The notes beneath the pieces are model-generated. The model worked only from the letters and a program-made list of their open reading frames with translations, was not told where the DNA came from and made no database searches. This document shows, piece after piece, positions 1 to 6,685 of a stretch of 25,217 bases of DNA (positions within the stretch are counted from its first letter, which is position 1; each line of letters opens with the position of its first letter). A program made the position numbers and the translations under genes. This DNA is from Clostridia bacterium (lineage in GTDB: Bacteria > Bacillota_A > Clostridia > Christensenellales > Aristaeellaceae). The stretch spans positions 1 to 25,217 of the forward strand of contig JAFQOY010000251.1 of the NCBI GenBank assembly GCA_017412025.1. Direction: 5' to 3'.

Positions 1-11
1 GCGGATAAAAC

Positions 12-131
12 ATCATTTTCTTGTACGCTGCGCGTACGGCCAGAAAATGATATAGGAAGCGGCTTGCAGCCGCTCCTCGCACCGCGCATGTCGCTGCTGC
101 GGATTTCATATGAAGGGGCTGCAGCCCCTTC
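12..131. repeat. Three consecutive palindromes at left edge
   Basis: Three hairpin-forming units follow one another. The first pairs 12-21 with 42-51 (10 bp, perfect) and has an inner stem 23-28/32-37. The second spans about 53-77 around the core AGCGGCTTGCAGCCGCT. The third is a perfect 20-bp palindrome at 112-131. No gene covers the stretch. It may be a terminator and repeat cluster belonging to a gene left of the window, or a mobile palindromic repeat. Only the base pairing is directly seen; the function is unknown. Confidence 0.6.
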
Positions 132-211
132 ATGCATCCCTAAAGTTTAAAACAGACTTTATTGATAATCTGAACTCTCCGTATGGAGGGCGGCCCTTAG
201 ACAATTTCTGG

Positions 212-358
212 TTATGCGTGCGAACCGGAACGAAGGATCAGCCGTTCAAGCCGGGTGATCAGCTCCTGGCGGGTGAGGATGGTGCGGGCGGGGCGCGGAA
301 ACCGGGTGCGGGCTGGAAACCGCCTGCGCGGGCAAACGCTGCAGGTGTATAAAATGAT
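212..358 (-). pseudogene. Possible 3' remnant of an unidentified gene
   Basis: On the minus strand a reading frame of about 48 codons runs to a TAA at 212-214 and ends in a plausible amphipathic helix (LTRQELITRLERLI) written in the genome's usual GC-rich codons. It has no ATG, GTG or TTG start: a stop lies just upstream and the frame then runs into the yitT promoter. It also contains two near-repeats of CGGTTTCC...CGCACC. It could be the tail of a gene that lost its 5' end, or chance openness in GC-rich DNA. I do not recognise a family. Confidence 0.22.
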
Positions 359-383
359 ATAGAATCAAAACGCGCATTCGCAA

Positions 384-412
384 TTGACACATATATCTGT
401 ATCGTCTATAAT
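384..412 (+). promoter_or_regulatory. Consensus sigma-A promoter for yitT-like gene
   Basis: A perfect -35 TTGACA (384-389), a 17-bp spacer and a perfect -10 TATAAT (407-412). Transcription should start near 419, giving a leader of about 30 nt. This also shows that the longer frame opening at 415 cannot be the true start of the protein. Confidence 0.88.
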
Positions 413-450
413 CGGTGGCACATCCCAATTCTTTCAACGGAGGATTGTTC

Positions 451-1299
451 ATGCTCAGAAACAAGAATCTCCGCGAATTCGCCATCATCACAGCCGGTAC
501 CGTCATCATCGCGGCGGCGGTCTTTTTCTTCATGCTGCCCAGCCATGTATCCGTGGGCAGCGGCGCGGCGCTGGCGATGGTGCTCGCCAATTTCATTCCT
601 CTGCCTGTATCGGCCATCACGCTGCTGCTCAACATCTTCCTGCTGATCATCGGCTTTCTGCTCATCGGGCCGGAATTCGGCGCGAAAACCGTCTACTGCG
701 CCGTGCTGATGCCGCTCGTGATGAGCGTTTATGAGTTTGCCTTTCCGGATTTTCAGTCGATCACGCAGGATCCGCTGCTCGACGTCATCTGCTATATTCT
801 GGTGGTGGGCATAGGGCTTGCGCTGCTGTTCCCGCGCAACGCCTCCTCCGGCGGGCTGGATATCGTGGCGAAGCTGATGAACAAATTTCTGGGGATGGAG
901 CTCGGTCAGGCCATGTCCGTTTCCGGCATGCTGGTGGCGCTTTCCTCGGCCCTGTGCTACGACAAGAAGACCGTTGTGCTCAGCGTGCTGGGCACGTATT
1001 TCGGCGGCATGGTCGTCGATCATTTCATCTTCGGCATGAACATCAAGCGGCGCGTGTGCATCATCTCGCCAAAGCTTGAGGAGATCAAGCAGTTCATTCT
1101 GTATGAGCTGCACAGCGGCGCGACGATCAATCCCATCATCGGCGCATACAACAACAGACCCATTCAGGAGATCATCGCCATCGTGGACAAGCAGGAATAC
1201 CGCCGCCTGATGGAGTACATGAAAAAGACCGATCCCAAGGCGTTTGTCACCGTGTATTCCGTCAGCCACATCATCTATCAGCCCAAGGAAAGGGGCTGA
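451..1299 (+). CDS. YitT family membrane protein (DUF161/DUF2179)
   Basis: A 282-residue integral membrane protein of the YitT family; members have no firmly established biochemical role. The first ~190 residues hold several hydrophobic segments (around 11-30, 38-72, 80-90, 108-126, 150-185), typical of the duplicated DUF161 region, with the conserved NASSGGLD motif near 130. The last ~90 residues form the cytosolic DUF2179 domain, seen in CIISPKLEEIKQFIL and HSGATINPIIGAY. I chose ATG 451 because GGAGG at 439-443 sits 7 nt upstream and the promoter would start transcription around 419. The gene is monocistronic, with a perfect promoter before it and an intrinsic terminator 18 nt after its stop. 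Confidence 0.9.
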   Translation: MLRNKNLREFAIITAGTVIIAAAVFFFMLPSHVSVGSGAALAMVLANFIPLPVSAITLLLNIFLLIIGFLLIGPEFGAKTVYCAVLMPLVMSVYEFAFPDFQSITQDPLLDVICYILVVGIGLALLFPRNASSGGLDIVAKLMNKFLGMELGQAMSVSGMLVALSSALCYDKKTVVLSVLGTYFGGMVVDHFIFGMNIKRRVCIISPKLEEIKQFILYELHSGATINPIIGAYNNRPIQEIIAIVDKQEYRRLMEYMKKTDPKAFVTVYSVSHIIYQPKERG

Positions 1300-1317
1300 C
1301 CCGTTTCAGCCCGTCAG

Positions 1318-1350
1318 GAAACCGTTCTCAACGGGATGGTTTCTTTTTTT
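1318..1350 (+). terminator. Intrinsic terminator after yitT-like gene
   Basis: GAAACC (1318-1323) pairs with GGTTTC (1338-1343), with an inner CCGTT/AACGG pairing option, followed directly by seven T (1344-1350). Confidence 0.85.
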
Positions 1351-1361
1351 GATGGCCTTTT

Positions 1362-1646
1362 GTGTTCGGAGGAGAAAAGCCGCTTTCGCTCAAGTCGTAT
1401 GAAACCCTCATGAAGCACATGAAAGCAAAGATTGACCTTCACGGCGCAACGCCTCATGTACTCAGGCATACGTATTTGACCATGGCAGCCGGGGAGAATA
1501 TCGACTCCAAGACGCTTCAAAGCATGGCAGGACATGCAGACCATCAGGTTACAATGAATGTCTATGTTCATCCAAAGATGGAGAACGTTGCAAAGGCAGG
1601 ACAGATGATGGATGCATTGCTCGGCAGTTATGCAGAGGCAAGCTAA
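1362..1646 (+). pseudogene. Tyrosine recombinase/integrase, C-terminal fragment
   Basis: About 94 residues matching the C-terminal part of the catalytic domain of tyrosine recombinases (phage integrase family). The second arginine box is visible as HVLRHTYLTMAAG, followed by MAGHADHQVTMNVYVHP with the conserved GH and the nucleophilic Tyr. The N-terminal SAM-like and arm-binding domains and the first catalytic Arg are absent, and an in-frame stop lies at 1350, so the protein cannot be an active integrase. It sits just before a broken tRNA-Val copy and the intact tRNA-Val, where a site-specific integrase of a tRNA-targeting element would be. The fragment reads cleanly, so loss of the 5' part may be fairly recent. 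Confidence 0.85.
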
Positions 1647-1664
1647 AATATACACCCACTCACA

Positions 1665-1707
1665 GAGGCATGGACGCATCTGGACGCTCTCCATGCCTCC
1701 ATTTTTT
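1665..1707 (+). terminator. Intrinsic terminator after integrase remnant
   Basis: A perfect 10-bp stem (1665-1674 with 1690-1699) and a 15-nt loop, followed by CATTTTTTATT. It lies 18 nt after the integrase stop and supports the remnant having been the last gene of a mobile element. Confidence 0.8.
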
Positions 1708-1771
1708 ATTGATGAGAGAAGAAAAAAGAGCATGCACAAGCGTCGGACTTTGGACGCAAATGGGCATGCAT

Positions 1772-1815
1772 AAAAAAGAAAAGCCCCGATTTCCTTGAGA
1801 AATCAGGACTTTTTC
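1772..1815 (-). terminator. Terminator-like hairpin beside the tRNA remnant
   Basis: GATTTC (1788-1793) pairs with GAAATC (1799-1804), extended by CC/GG, and is flanked by an A-rich tract (1772-1782) and by TTTTT (1810-1814). Read on the minus strand it lies immediately downstream of the tRNA-like remnant and ends in a T-rich run, as expected of a tRNA terminator. It could also act on the plus strand. Confidence 0.6.
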
Positions 1816-1817
1816 GC

Positions 1818-1902
1818 AGTGGTGCTTACTGGACTCGAACCGTTGCCCTTCGGCCTGAAATCCGCCACAGGCGGCGGCCTTCGGGCAACCTCCATCGATG
1901 TG
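1818..1902 (-). pseudogene. Broken tRNA-Val copy with hairpin insertion
   Basis: Positions 1818-1841 repeat exactly the 3' end of the intact tRNA-Val gene at 1985-2008: acceptor 3' strand, T-stem 3' strand and T-loop. An 11-nt match to the anticodon arm follows at 1892-1902, matching 2016-2026. In the intact gene 7 nt separate these blocks; here 50 nt do, forming a nested palindrome (GTTGCCC/GGGCAAC outside, CCGCC/GGCGG inside). The 5' side of the T-stem no longer pairs and the D-arm is not recognisable, so it cannot be a working tRNA. It is best explained as an attachment-site remnant of the integrative element whose integrase tail lies upstream. The repeats and hairpin are seen; the att role is inferred. 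Confidence 0.7.
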
Positions 1903-1950
1903 CATTCCCAATGATAGGGACACTGGTTTGATTCAAATAAAAACACCAAA

Positions 1951-1976
1951 TGAAAAACCCGCTCTGACGAGCGGGT
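1951..1976 (-). terminator. Terminator of tRNA-Val
   Basis: A perfect 8-bp stem, 1957-1964 with 1969-1976, with a TGAC loop. Read on the minus strand it is followed by TTTTTCA. It starts 10 nt after the tRNA 3' end. Confidence 0.85.
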
Positions 1977-1986
1977 CTTCATTTAG

Positions 1987-2059
1987 TGGTGCTTACTGGA
2001 CTCGAACCAGTGACCCCATCGATGTGAACGATGTGCTCTACCAACTGAGCCAAAGCACC
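1987..2059 (-). tRNA. tRNA-Val (anticodon CAC)
   Basis: A complete 73-nt cloverleaf on the minus strand: 7-bp acceptor GGTGCTT/AAGCACC, D-stem GCTC/GAGC, anticodon stem CATCG/CGATG with loop TTCACAT giving anticodon CAC, T-stem ACTGG/CCAGT with loop TTCGAGT, and discriminator A. All stems pair without mismatches. The 3' CCA is not encoded. It has its own perfect promoter and terminator, so it is a monocistronic transcript. Its 3' end served as the target of the element now decayed at 1362-1902. Confidence 0.97.
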
Positions 2060-2072
2060 GGGAACAAAATGT

Positions 2073-2101
2073 ATTATAGCACTGGAAGTGGGGATTGTCA
2101 A
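2073..2101 (-). promoter_or_regulatory. Consensus promoter of tRNA-Val
   Basis: On the minus strand TTGACA (2096-2101), a 17-bp spacer and TATAAT (2073-2078), 13 nt upstream of the tRNA 5' end. Both hexamers are perfect. Confidence 0.93.
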
Positions 2102-2138
2102 CCCTAAATTTGAAAAACTTTTTTTCATCAATCCGCCC

Positions 2139-2167
2139 TTGACTTTAGCACACTAACGTGCTACTAT
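2139..2167 (+). promoter_or_regulatory. his operon promoter with operator-like inverted repeat
   Basis: TTGACT (2139-2144), a 17-bp spacer and TACTAT (2162-2167). TAGCAC (2146-2151) and GTGCTA (2158-2163) form a 6-bp inverted repeat with a 6-nt centre that fills the spacer and overlaps the -10 box. This is where a dimeric repressor would block RNA polymerase. The first gene of the operon encodes a TrpR-family regulator, so autoregulation is likely. The leader would be about 25 nt, too short for a T-box or an attenuator. Confidence 0.8.
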
Positions 2168-2196
2168 GTTGCTGTAATAAGACGACGAGGTGATCG

Positions 2197-2538
2197 ATGA
2201 TGAGTTTGCGCAGGGACAGGCAGACGGACGAGCTGTTCAGGTCGATCCTCACGCTGCAGAGCGTGGAGGAGTGCTATCAGTATTTTGACGATCTGTGTAC
2301 GGTCAGGGAGGTGCACGATCTGGGGCAGCGGCTGGAGGTCGCGCGCAGGCTCAAAGACGGCGCGTCCTATCAGCAGGCGGTGGACGCGACCGGCGCAAGC
2401 ACGGCGACCATCGGCCGGGTGAAGAAGTGCCTGGATTACGGCACCGGCGGATACAGGATGGTGATCGGCCGGATGGAAACGCTTGAAAAGCTTCAGCAGA
2501 TGGGGGCGCTTGAGGAAGGAGAGACGGCGTGTGGGTAA
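2197..2538 (+). CDS. yerC: YerC/YecD-type TrpR-family regulator (likely his repressor)
   Basis: A 113-residue all-helical DNA-binding protein of the TrpR superfamily, YerC/YecD branch. The motif region VREVHDLGQRLEVARRLKDG (36-55) leads into a helix-turn-helix at about 57-80 (SYQQAVDATGASTATIGRVK). Family members in Firmicutes are predicted to repress histidine biosynthesis genes; the effector is not visible here. The gene opens the his operon and overlaps hisZ by 8 nt. ATG 2197 and ATG 2200 are both possible behind GAGGTG at 2187-2192; the second has the better spacing (7 nt). An inverted repeat in the promoter just upstream is the obvious operator candidate. Confidence 0.9.
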   Translation: MMSLRRDRQTDELFRSILTLQSVEECYQYFDDLCTVREVHDLGQRLEVARRLKDGASYQQAVDATGASTATIGRVKKCLDYGTGGYRMVIGRMETLEKLQQMGALEEGETACG

Positions 2539-3604
2539 GCTCAAGGCGGAAGAAAGGGTATCCATCGCGCTGAGGGAGCTGTATCAGCGCTGGGGATATC
2601 TGCCCGTAAAGGTCAGCAGGTTTGAGGAATACGACCTGTATATGCGCAACAAGAGCTTCCTTGAGAGCGAGCATGTGCTCGCCTTCAGCGATATGGACGG
2701 CAAGCTCATGGCGCTCAAGCCGGACGTGACCCTCTCCATCATCAAGAACAGCCGCGACGAGGCGGAGCCGCTCAAGGTCTGCTACGCAGAGACGGTGTAC
2801 CGCGTGCCGCGCGGGGCGTACGGGTTTAAAGAGATCATGCAGACCGGGCTTGAGATGATCGGCGAGGTGGACGCCTATGCGATGGGCGAGGTGCTGATGC
2901 TGGCGGCAAAAAGCCTTGAGGCCATCAGCGGCGCCTGGGCGCTGGATGTTGCGGATCTGGGCGTGGTGTCCGGCATACTGGCGGAGGAAAACCTTGAGGA
3001 CGCGCAGAAGGCGCAGCTGCTCTCGCTCATCGGTGAGAAGAACCTGCACGGCCTGCGGGCGCAGTGCGCGGCGCTCGGTATGGGCGACCGCACGGCGCAG
3101 CTCCTTGGCAATCTGGTGACGGTGTGCGGCCCGCTTCGCAGGACGCTTGAGCAGTATGAAGCGATGGAGCTTCCGCCCGCGTGCCGGCCTGCGCTTGGCG
3201 ATCTTCGCGCCGTGGCGGATATGATGGAGGCATACGGAATCGGGAACATCAACCTTGATTTTTCTGTCGTCAACGATATGAATTACTACAACGGCCTGAT
3301 CTTTGCCGGATTTGTCGACGGCATTCCCTCGGGCGTATTGTCCGGCGGACGCTATGATCTGCTGATGCGGCGCATGGGCAGGCGGAATCAGGCGATAGGC
3401 TTTGCGGTGTATCTGGATCAGATGGAGCGCCTGACGGACGAACGTACGGCGCACGACGTGGACGTGCTGATCACATACGGCGCGGAAACGGCGCTGGACG
3501 CTGTGATTGCCAGGGCGCAGGCGGCGCAGGCGCGGGGAGAGAGCGTGCGCGTGCAGCGTGCAGGCGGGACGACGATCCGCGCGCTGCGCAGGATCGACCT
3601 TTGA
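2531..3604 (+). CDS. hisZ: HisZ, ATP phosphoribosyltransferase regulatory subunit
   Basis: A HisRS-like protein without tRNA-charging function that partners the short HisG to form the hetero-octameric ATP phosphoribosyltransferase, the first and feedback-controlled step of histidine synthesis. The class II synthetase-like core is seen in LKPDVTLSIIKNS, the YAETVYR region and, later, GGRYDLLMRRMGR. It is 357 residues from GTG 2531. I prefer that start over the in-frame ATG at 2483 because AGGAG at 2517-2521 precedes it by 9 nt and because it gives a tight 8-nt overlap with the regulator gene. It lacks the HisRS C-terminal anticodon-binding domain, as HisZ proteins do. hisG follows after 15 nt. 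Confidence 0.93.
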   Translation: MGKLKAEERVSIALRELYQRWGYLPVKVSRFEEYDLYMRNKSFLESEHVLAFSDMDGKLMALKPDVTLSIIKNSRDEAEPLKVCYAETVYRVPRGAYGFKEIMQTGLEMIGEVDAYAMGEVLMLAAKSLEAISGAWALDVADLGVVSGILAEENLEDAQKAQLLSLIGEKNLHGLRAQCAALGMGDRTAQLLGNLVTVCGPLRRTLEQYEAMELPPACRPALGDLRAVADMMEAYGIGNINLDFSVVNDMNYYNGLIFAGFVDGIPSGVLSGGRYDLLMRRMGRRNQAIGFAVYLDQMERLTDERTAHDVDVLITYGAETALDAVIARAQAAQARGESVRVQRAGGTTIRALRRIDL

Positions 3605-3619
3605 CGGGAGGGAAGACGG

Positions 3620-4243
3620 ATGATGAACGTGGCGCTGCCCAAGGGCAGACTGGGCGATAAGGCATATGCGCTGCTTGAAAAGGCCGGTTATCCCTGCCCG
3701 GCGATGAAGGAGGACAACCGGAAGCTGACGTTTGAAAACGAGGCGCTGGGGATCCGGTATTTCCTCGTCAAGCCGTCGGATGTGGCGGCCTATGTGGAGC
3801 GCGGCGCGGCGGATATCGGCATATGCGGCAGGGACATTCTGCTGGAGTATAAGCCGGACGTTTACGAGCTGCTGGATCTTCAGATGGGCCGATGCCGCAT
3901 GTGCGTGGCCGGGCCGAAGGATTTCCGCGACGACCGCGCCCACACGCTGCGCGTGGCGACGAAATTTCCGGGCATTGCCAGGGCGTATTACAGCGCGCAG
4001 AGCCGGGAAATCGAGCTCATTCACCTCAACGGCTCCATCGAGCTGGCGCCGCTGGTCGGGCTGTCGGACGTCATCGTGGATATTGTGGAGACGGGCAAGA
4101 CGCTTTACGAAAACGGCCTTGCGCCGCTAAGCGAGATCGAGCCGATCTCCGCGCGGCTGATTGCCAACAAGGCGAGCTATAAATTCAAGGGAGACGCGCT
4201 GCGCATGCTGCAGGGGCGCGTGGAAAGGGCGATGGAGCCATGA
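3620..4243 (+). CDS. hisG: HisG, ATP phosphoribosyltransferase catalytic subunit (short form)
   Basis: Condenses ATP with PRPP to phosphoribosyl-ATP, the committed step. The 207-residue length is that of the short HisG class, which lacks the C-terminal regulatory domain and depends on HisZ, encoded just upstream. Visible signatures are ALPKGRLGDKAY at the N terminus, ADIGICGRDILLEY, the ATKFPGIARAYY segment and the PRPP loop region DVIVDIVETGKTL. GGGAGGG at 3606-3612 lies upstream of ATG 3620, and ATG 3623 is an alternative start. The stop overlaps the hisD start as ATGA, so translation of the two is probably coupled. Confidence 0.96.
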   Translation: MMNVALPKGRLGDKAYALLEKAGYPCPAMKEDNRKLTFENEALGIRYFLVKPSDVAAYVERGAADIGICGRDILLEYKPDVYELLDLQMGRCRMCVAGPKDFRDDRAHTLRVATKFPGIARAYYSAQSREIELIHLNGSIELAPLVGLSDVIVDIVETGKTLYENGLAPLSEIEPISARLIANKASYKFKGDALRMLQGRVERAMEP

Positions 4244-5502
4244 AGATTATCCGGTATGGCGAGGCGGGCGCGCTGCTGATGCGCAGCATGGAGACCGCCA
4301 GCGTGAGCGATACGGTGCGCGCGATCATTGAGGACGTTGCTCAGAAAGGCGACGAGGCGCTCAAGGCGTATGCCGAAAGGTTTGACGGGGCGAAGCTTGA
4401 AACCCTGGCGGTGACGGATGATGAAATGGACGCGGCGCTTGCGGAGATTCCCGGGGCGCTCCGCCGCGCGATGGAGAAGGCGGCGGAGAACATCCGCGCG
4501 TTCCACAGCGCGCAGGTGCGCGAGGGCTTCTGCATCAGAAGGCCGGACGGCACATACATGGGCCAGAAGGTGACGCCGATTGAAAAGGTGGGCCTGTACA
4601 TTCCAGGCGGCACGGCGAGCTATCCCTCCACCGTGTTCATGAACGCGATTCCGGCGCAGATTGCCGGATGCAGCGAGATCGTGATGGTGTCCCCGCCGAA
4701 CAGGGAAGGGAAGATCGCCGCGCCGATTCTTGCCGCAGCGAAGATGGCGGGCGTGACGCGGGTGTTCAAGGCCGGCGGCGCGCAGGCGGTCGCCGCGCTG
4801 GCATACGGCACGCAGTCGATCCCGAAGGTCGACAAGATTGTGGGCCCGGGCAATGCATACGTCGCCGAGGCGAAGCGGCAGGTCTTTGGCCGGGTGAACA
4901 TCGACATGATCGCGGGGCCCAGCGAAATCCTCGTCATCGCGGACGGCACGTGCAATCCGGCGTACGTCGCGGCGGATCTTTTAAGCCAGGCCGAGCACGA
5001 CGCGCTGGCCTGCGCCGTGCTGGTGACGGACAGCATGGCGCTGGCCGAGGCGGTATCCGATGAGGTGGAGCGCCAGCTTGCGCTGCTGCCGCGCGAGGAG
5101 ATCGCAAGGAAAGCGATCGAGAAAAACAGCCAGATCATCGTGACGGACGACCTGCTCGCGGCGGTGGAGGCGGCCAATGCGCTTGCGCCGGAGCATCTGG
5201 AGCTGTGCATGGACGATCCGGAAAGGTATCTGCCCTATGTGCGCAATGCGGGCTCGGTCTTTATGGGCAAGTACTGTCCCGAGTCGCTGGGCGACTACAT
5301 CGCCGGCCCGAACCACACGCTGCCGACCTCCGGCACGGCGCGGTTTTCAAGCCCGCTGAGCGTGGACGACTTCATCAAGAAGACGCAGTACACGTATTTC
5401 ACGAAGGAAGCGCTGAGCGATCTGGCGGAGGATATCGCCGTATTCGCCCGCGCGGAGGGGCTGGAGGCGCACGCCCGCGCAGCGCTGATCCGGATGGAGT
5501 GA
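4240..5502 (+). CDS. hisD: HisD, histidinol dehydrogenase
   Basis: The NAD- and zinc-dependent enzyme that oxidises L-histidinol through histidinal to L-histidine, the last two steps. It is 420 residues, the usual length. Signatures include PGGTASYPSTVFMNAIPA, the long GPGNAYVAEAKRQVFG and IDMIAGPSEILVIAD segments, AADLLSQAEHD (metal-binding Gln/His) and GPNHTLPTSGTARFSSPL. The start overlaps the hisG stop (ATGA). A double-hairpin repeat follows before hisC, the only large gap inside the operon. Confidence 0.97.
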   Translation: MKIIRYGEAGALLMRSMETASVSDTVRAIIEDVAQKGDEALKAYAERFDGAKLETLAVTDDEMDAALAEIPGALRRAMEKAAENIRAFHSAQVREGFCIRRPDGTYMGQKVTPIEKVGLYIPGGTASYPSTVFMNAIPAQIAGCSEIVMVSPPNREGKIAAPILAAAKMAGVTRVFKAGGAQAVAALAYGTQSIPKVDKIVGPGNAYVAEAKRQVFGRVNIDMIAGPSEILVIADGTCNPAYVAADLLSQAEHDALACAVLVTDSMALAEAVSDEVERQLALLPREEIARKAIEKNSQIIVTDDLLAAVEAANALAPEHLELCMDDPERYLPYVRNAGSVFMGKYCPESLGDYIAGPNHTLPTSGTARFSSPLSVDDFIKKTQYTYFTKEALSDLAEDIAVFARAEGLEAHARAALIRME

Positions 5503-5530
5503 TTGCGGAAGGCAGGGGCTTTGCGGATAA

Positions 5531-5577
5531 GGCTCCCTCCTGAGGGAGCTGTCTGCCAAAGGCAGACTGAGGGAGTG
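5531..5577 (+). repeat. Double-hairpin repeat inside the his operon
   Basis: Stem 1 is GCTCCCTC/GAGGGAGC (5532-5539/5542-5549). Stem 2 is GTCTGCC-AAA-GGCAGAC (5551-5567). TGAGGGAGTG (5568-5577) follows and can alternatively pair with the 5' arm of stem 1. This is one member of a family with further copies at 10921-10965, 11383-11421, 24880-24928 and 25030-25078. It lies in the 119-nt hisD-hisC gap with no T-run after it, so it is not a standard terminator. Confidence 0.8.
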
Positions 5578-5621
5578 CCTGCGTCCCCTTTTCTTGAGGA
5601 TAGACAGAGAGGATGAGTTTG

Positions 5622-6683
5622 ATGGCAGGGTTCCTGCTTGAAAGGCATCAGAACCTGCCCGCCTATGTGCCGGGCGACCACATGGAGGGCGCAGGCGTGA
5701 TCCGCCTGAACACGAACGAATCGCCGTACCCGCCCTCGCCCGGCGTGGCGCAGGCCATCGCCAAAGAGGTGAGCGGCCTTGGCTATTACAACGATCCGGA
5801 CTGCGCGGCGCTGAGGCAGGCGCTTTCCGGGCTGTACGGCGTTGCGCCCTCGCAGGTGATTGCGACAAACGGATCGGACGAGCTGCTGTACTTTGCGTTC
5901 ATCGCCTTCTGCGACGGGACGCATCCCATCGCGCTGCCGGACGTCACATACGGCTATTACGATCTGTTCGCCGCGGCGCACGGCATCCCGATGGAGAAGA
6001 TTCCGCTTCGGGAGGACTTCACCATTGACTACCGCGATTATCTGGGGATTCACAAGACGATCGTGTTCCCCAACCCCAACGCGCCGACGGGCTATGCGCT
6101 TCCGCTGCGGCAGATTGAGGAGATTGCCAGAAGCAACCCGGAGAACGTGCTGATCGTCGATGAGGCGTACGTCGATTTCGGCGCGGAGACGGCATTGCCG
6201 CTGATAGAGAAGAACCCGAACCTGCTGATCGTGCGCACGTTTTCAAAGTCCCGCTCGATGGCGGGCGCGCGGCTTGGCTATGGCTTTGCGCAGGACGGGC
6301 TGATCGCAGAGATCGAAAAAATCCGAAACGCCGTGAACCTGTACAGCGTCAACCGGATGACGCAGGCGGCGGGCGTGGCGGCGATTGAGGAAAACGGCTA
6401 TTACATGGACAACTGCCGCAGGGTGATGGAGGCAAGGGCATACACGACGCGGATGCTGCGCGAGCAGGGCTTTGAGGTGCTCGATTCGCTGGGCAATTTC
6501 GTCTTTGCCAGGCCGCGCGGCATGGGCGCGGCGGCGCTCAAGGAGCAGCTTGCGCAGCGCGGCATACTCGTCCGGCACTGGGATGCGCCGCGGGTCAGGG
6601 ATTACCTTCGCATCAGCATCGGCACAATGCAGCAGATGCAGGCGCTGGATGCGGCGATTGAGATGATATTCGGGAGGGCGTAA
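5622..6683 (+). CDS. hisC: HisC, histidinol-phosphate aminotransferase
   Basis: A fold-type I PLP aminotransferase that converts imidazole acetol phosphate to histidinol phosphate with glutamate as donor. It is 353 residues from ATG 5622, normal for the family. Visible are the substrate-binding LNTNESPYPPSP, TNGSDELLY, PNPNAPTGYALP, VDEAYVDF and the PLP lysine in RTFSKSRSMAGARLGYG. I prefer ATG 5622 to ATG 5613 because AGAGAGG at 5606-5612 abuts 5613 but sits 9 nt from 5622. The gene follows a palindromic repeat and ends 2 nt before hisB. Confidence 0.95.
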   Translation: MAGFLLERHQNLPAYVPGDHMEGAGVIRLNTNESPYPPSPGVAQAIAKEVSGLGYYNDPDCAALRQALSGLYGVAPSQVIATNGSDELLYFAFIAFCDGTHPIALPDVTYGYYDLFAAAHGIPMEKIPLREDFTIDYRDYLGIHKTIVFPNPNAPTGYALPLRQIEEIARSNPENVLIVDEAYVDFGAETALPLIEKNPNLLIVRTFSKSRSMAGARLGYGFAQDGLIAEIEKIRNAVNLYSVNRMTQAAGVAAIEENGYYMDNCRRVMEARAYTTRMLREQGFEVLDSLGNFVFARPRGMGAAALKEQLAQRGILVRHWDAPRVRDYLRISIGTMQQMQALDAAIEMIFGRA

Positions 6684-6685
6684 GG

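Larger units (their letters stand above)
1818..2008. repeat. 24-nt direct repeat pair, att-like (1818-1841, 1985-2008)
   Basis: Two exact 24-nt copies begin 167 nt apart; the second is the 3' end of the functional tRNA-Val gene. Duplication of a tRNA 3' end next to an integrase fragment is the classic signature of site-specific integration. The DNA between the copies is now only 143 nt, so the element has largely been lost. Confidence 0.75.

Noticed and set aside
1818..1950. Second functional tRNA (long variable arm or tRNA-Sec)
   Set aside because: The 3' end looks like a tRNA, but the T-stem 5' side does not pair and no D-arm or matching acceptor 5' strand could be found.
2139..2167. CIRCE/HrcA operator
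   Set aside because: TTAGCAC occurs, but CIRCE needs TTAGCACTC-N9-GAGTGCTAA; here the half-sites are only 6 nt apart and no heat-shock gene follows.
2351..4024. Long minus-strand open frame opposite hisZ and hisG (557 codons)
   Set aside because: It is the antisense shadow of well-identified genes; there is no promoter or ribosome site, and the protein resembles no family.
5531..5577. Intrinsic terminator splitting the his operon
   Set aside because: Both hairpins lack a T-run downstream, and the same double-hairpin unit recurs elsewhere, so a dispersed repeat is the better call.
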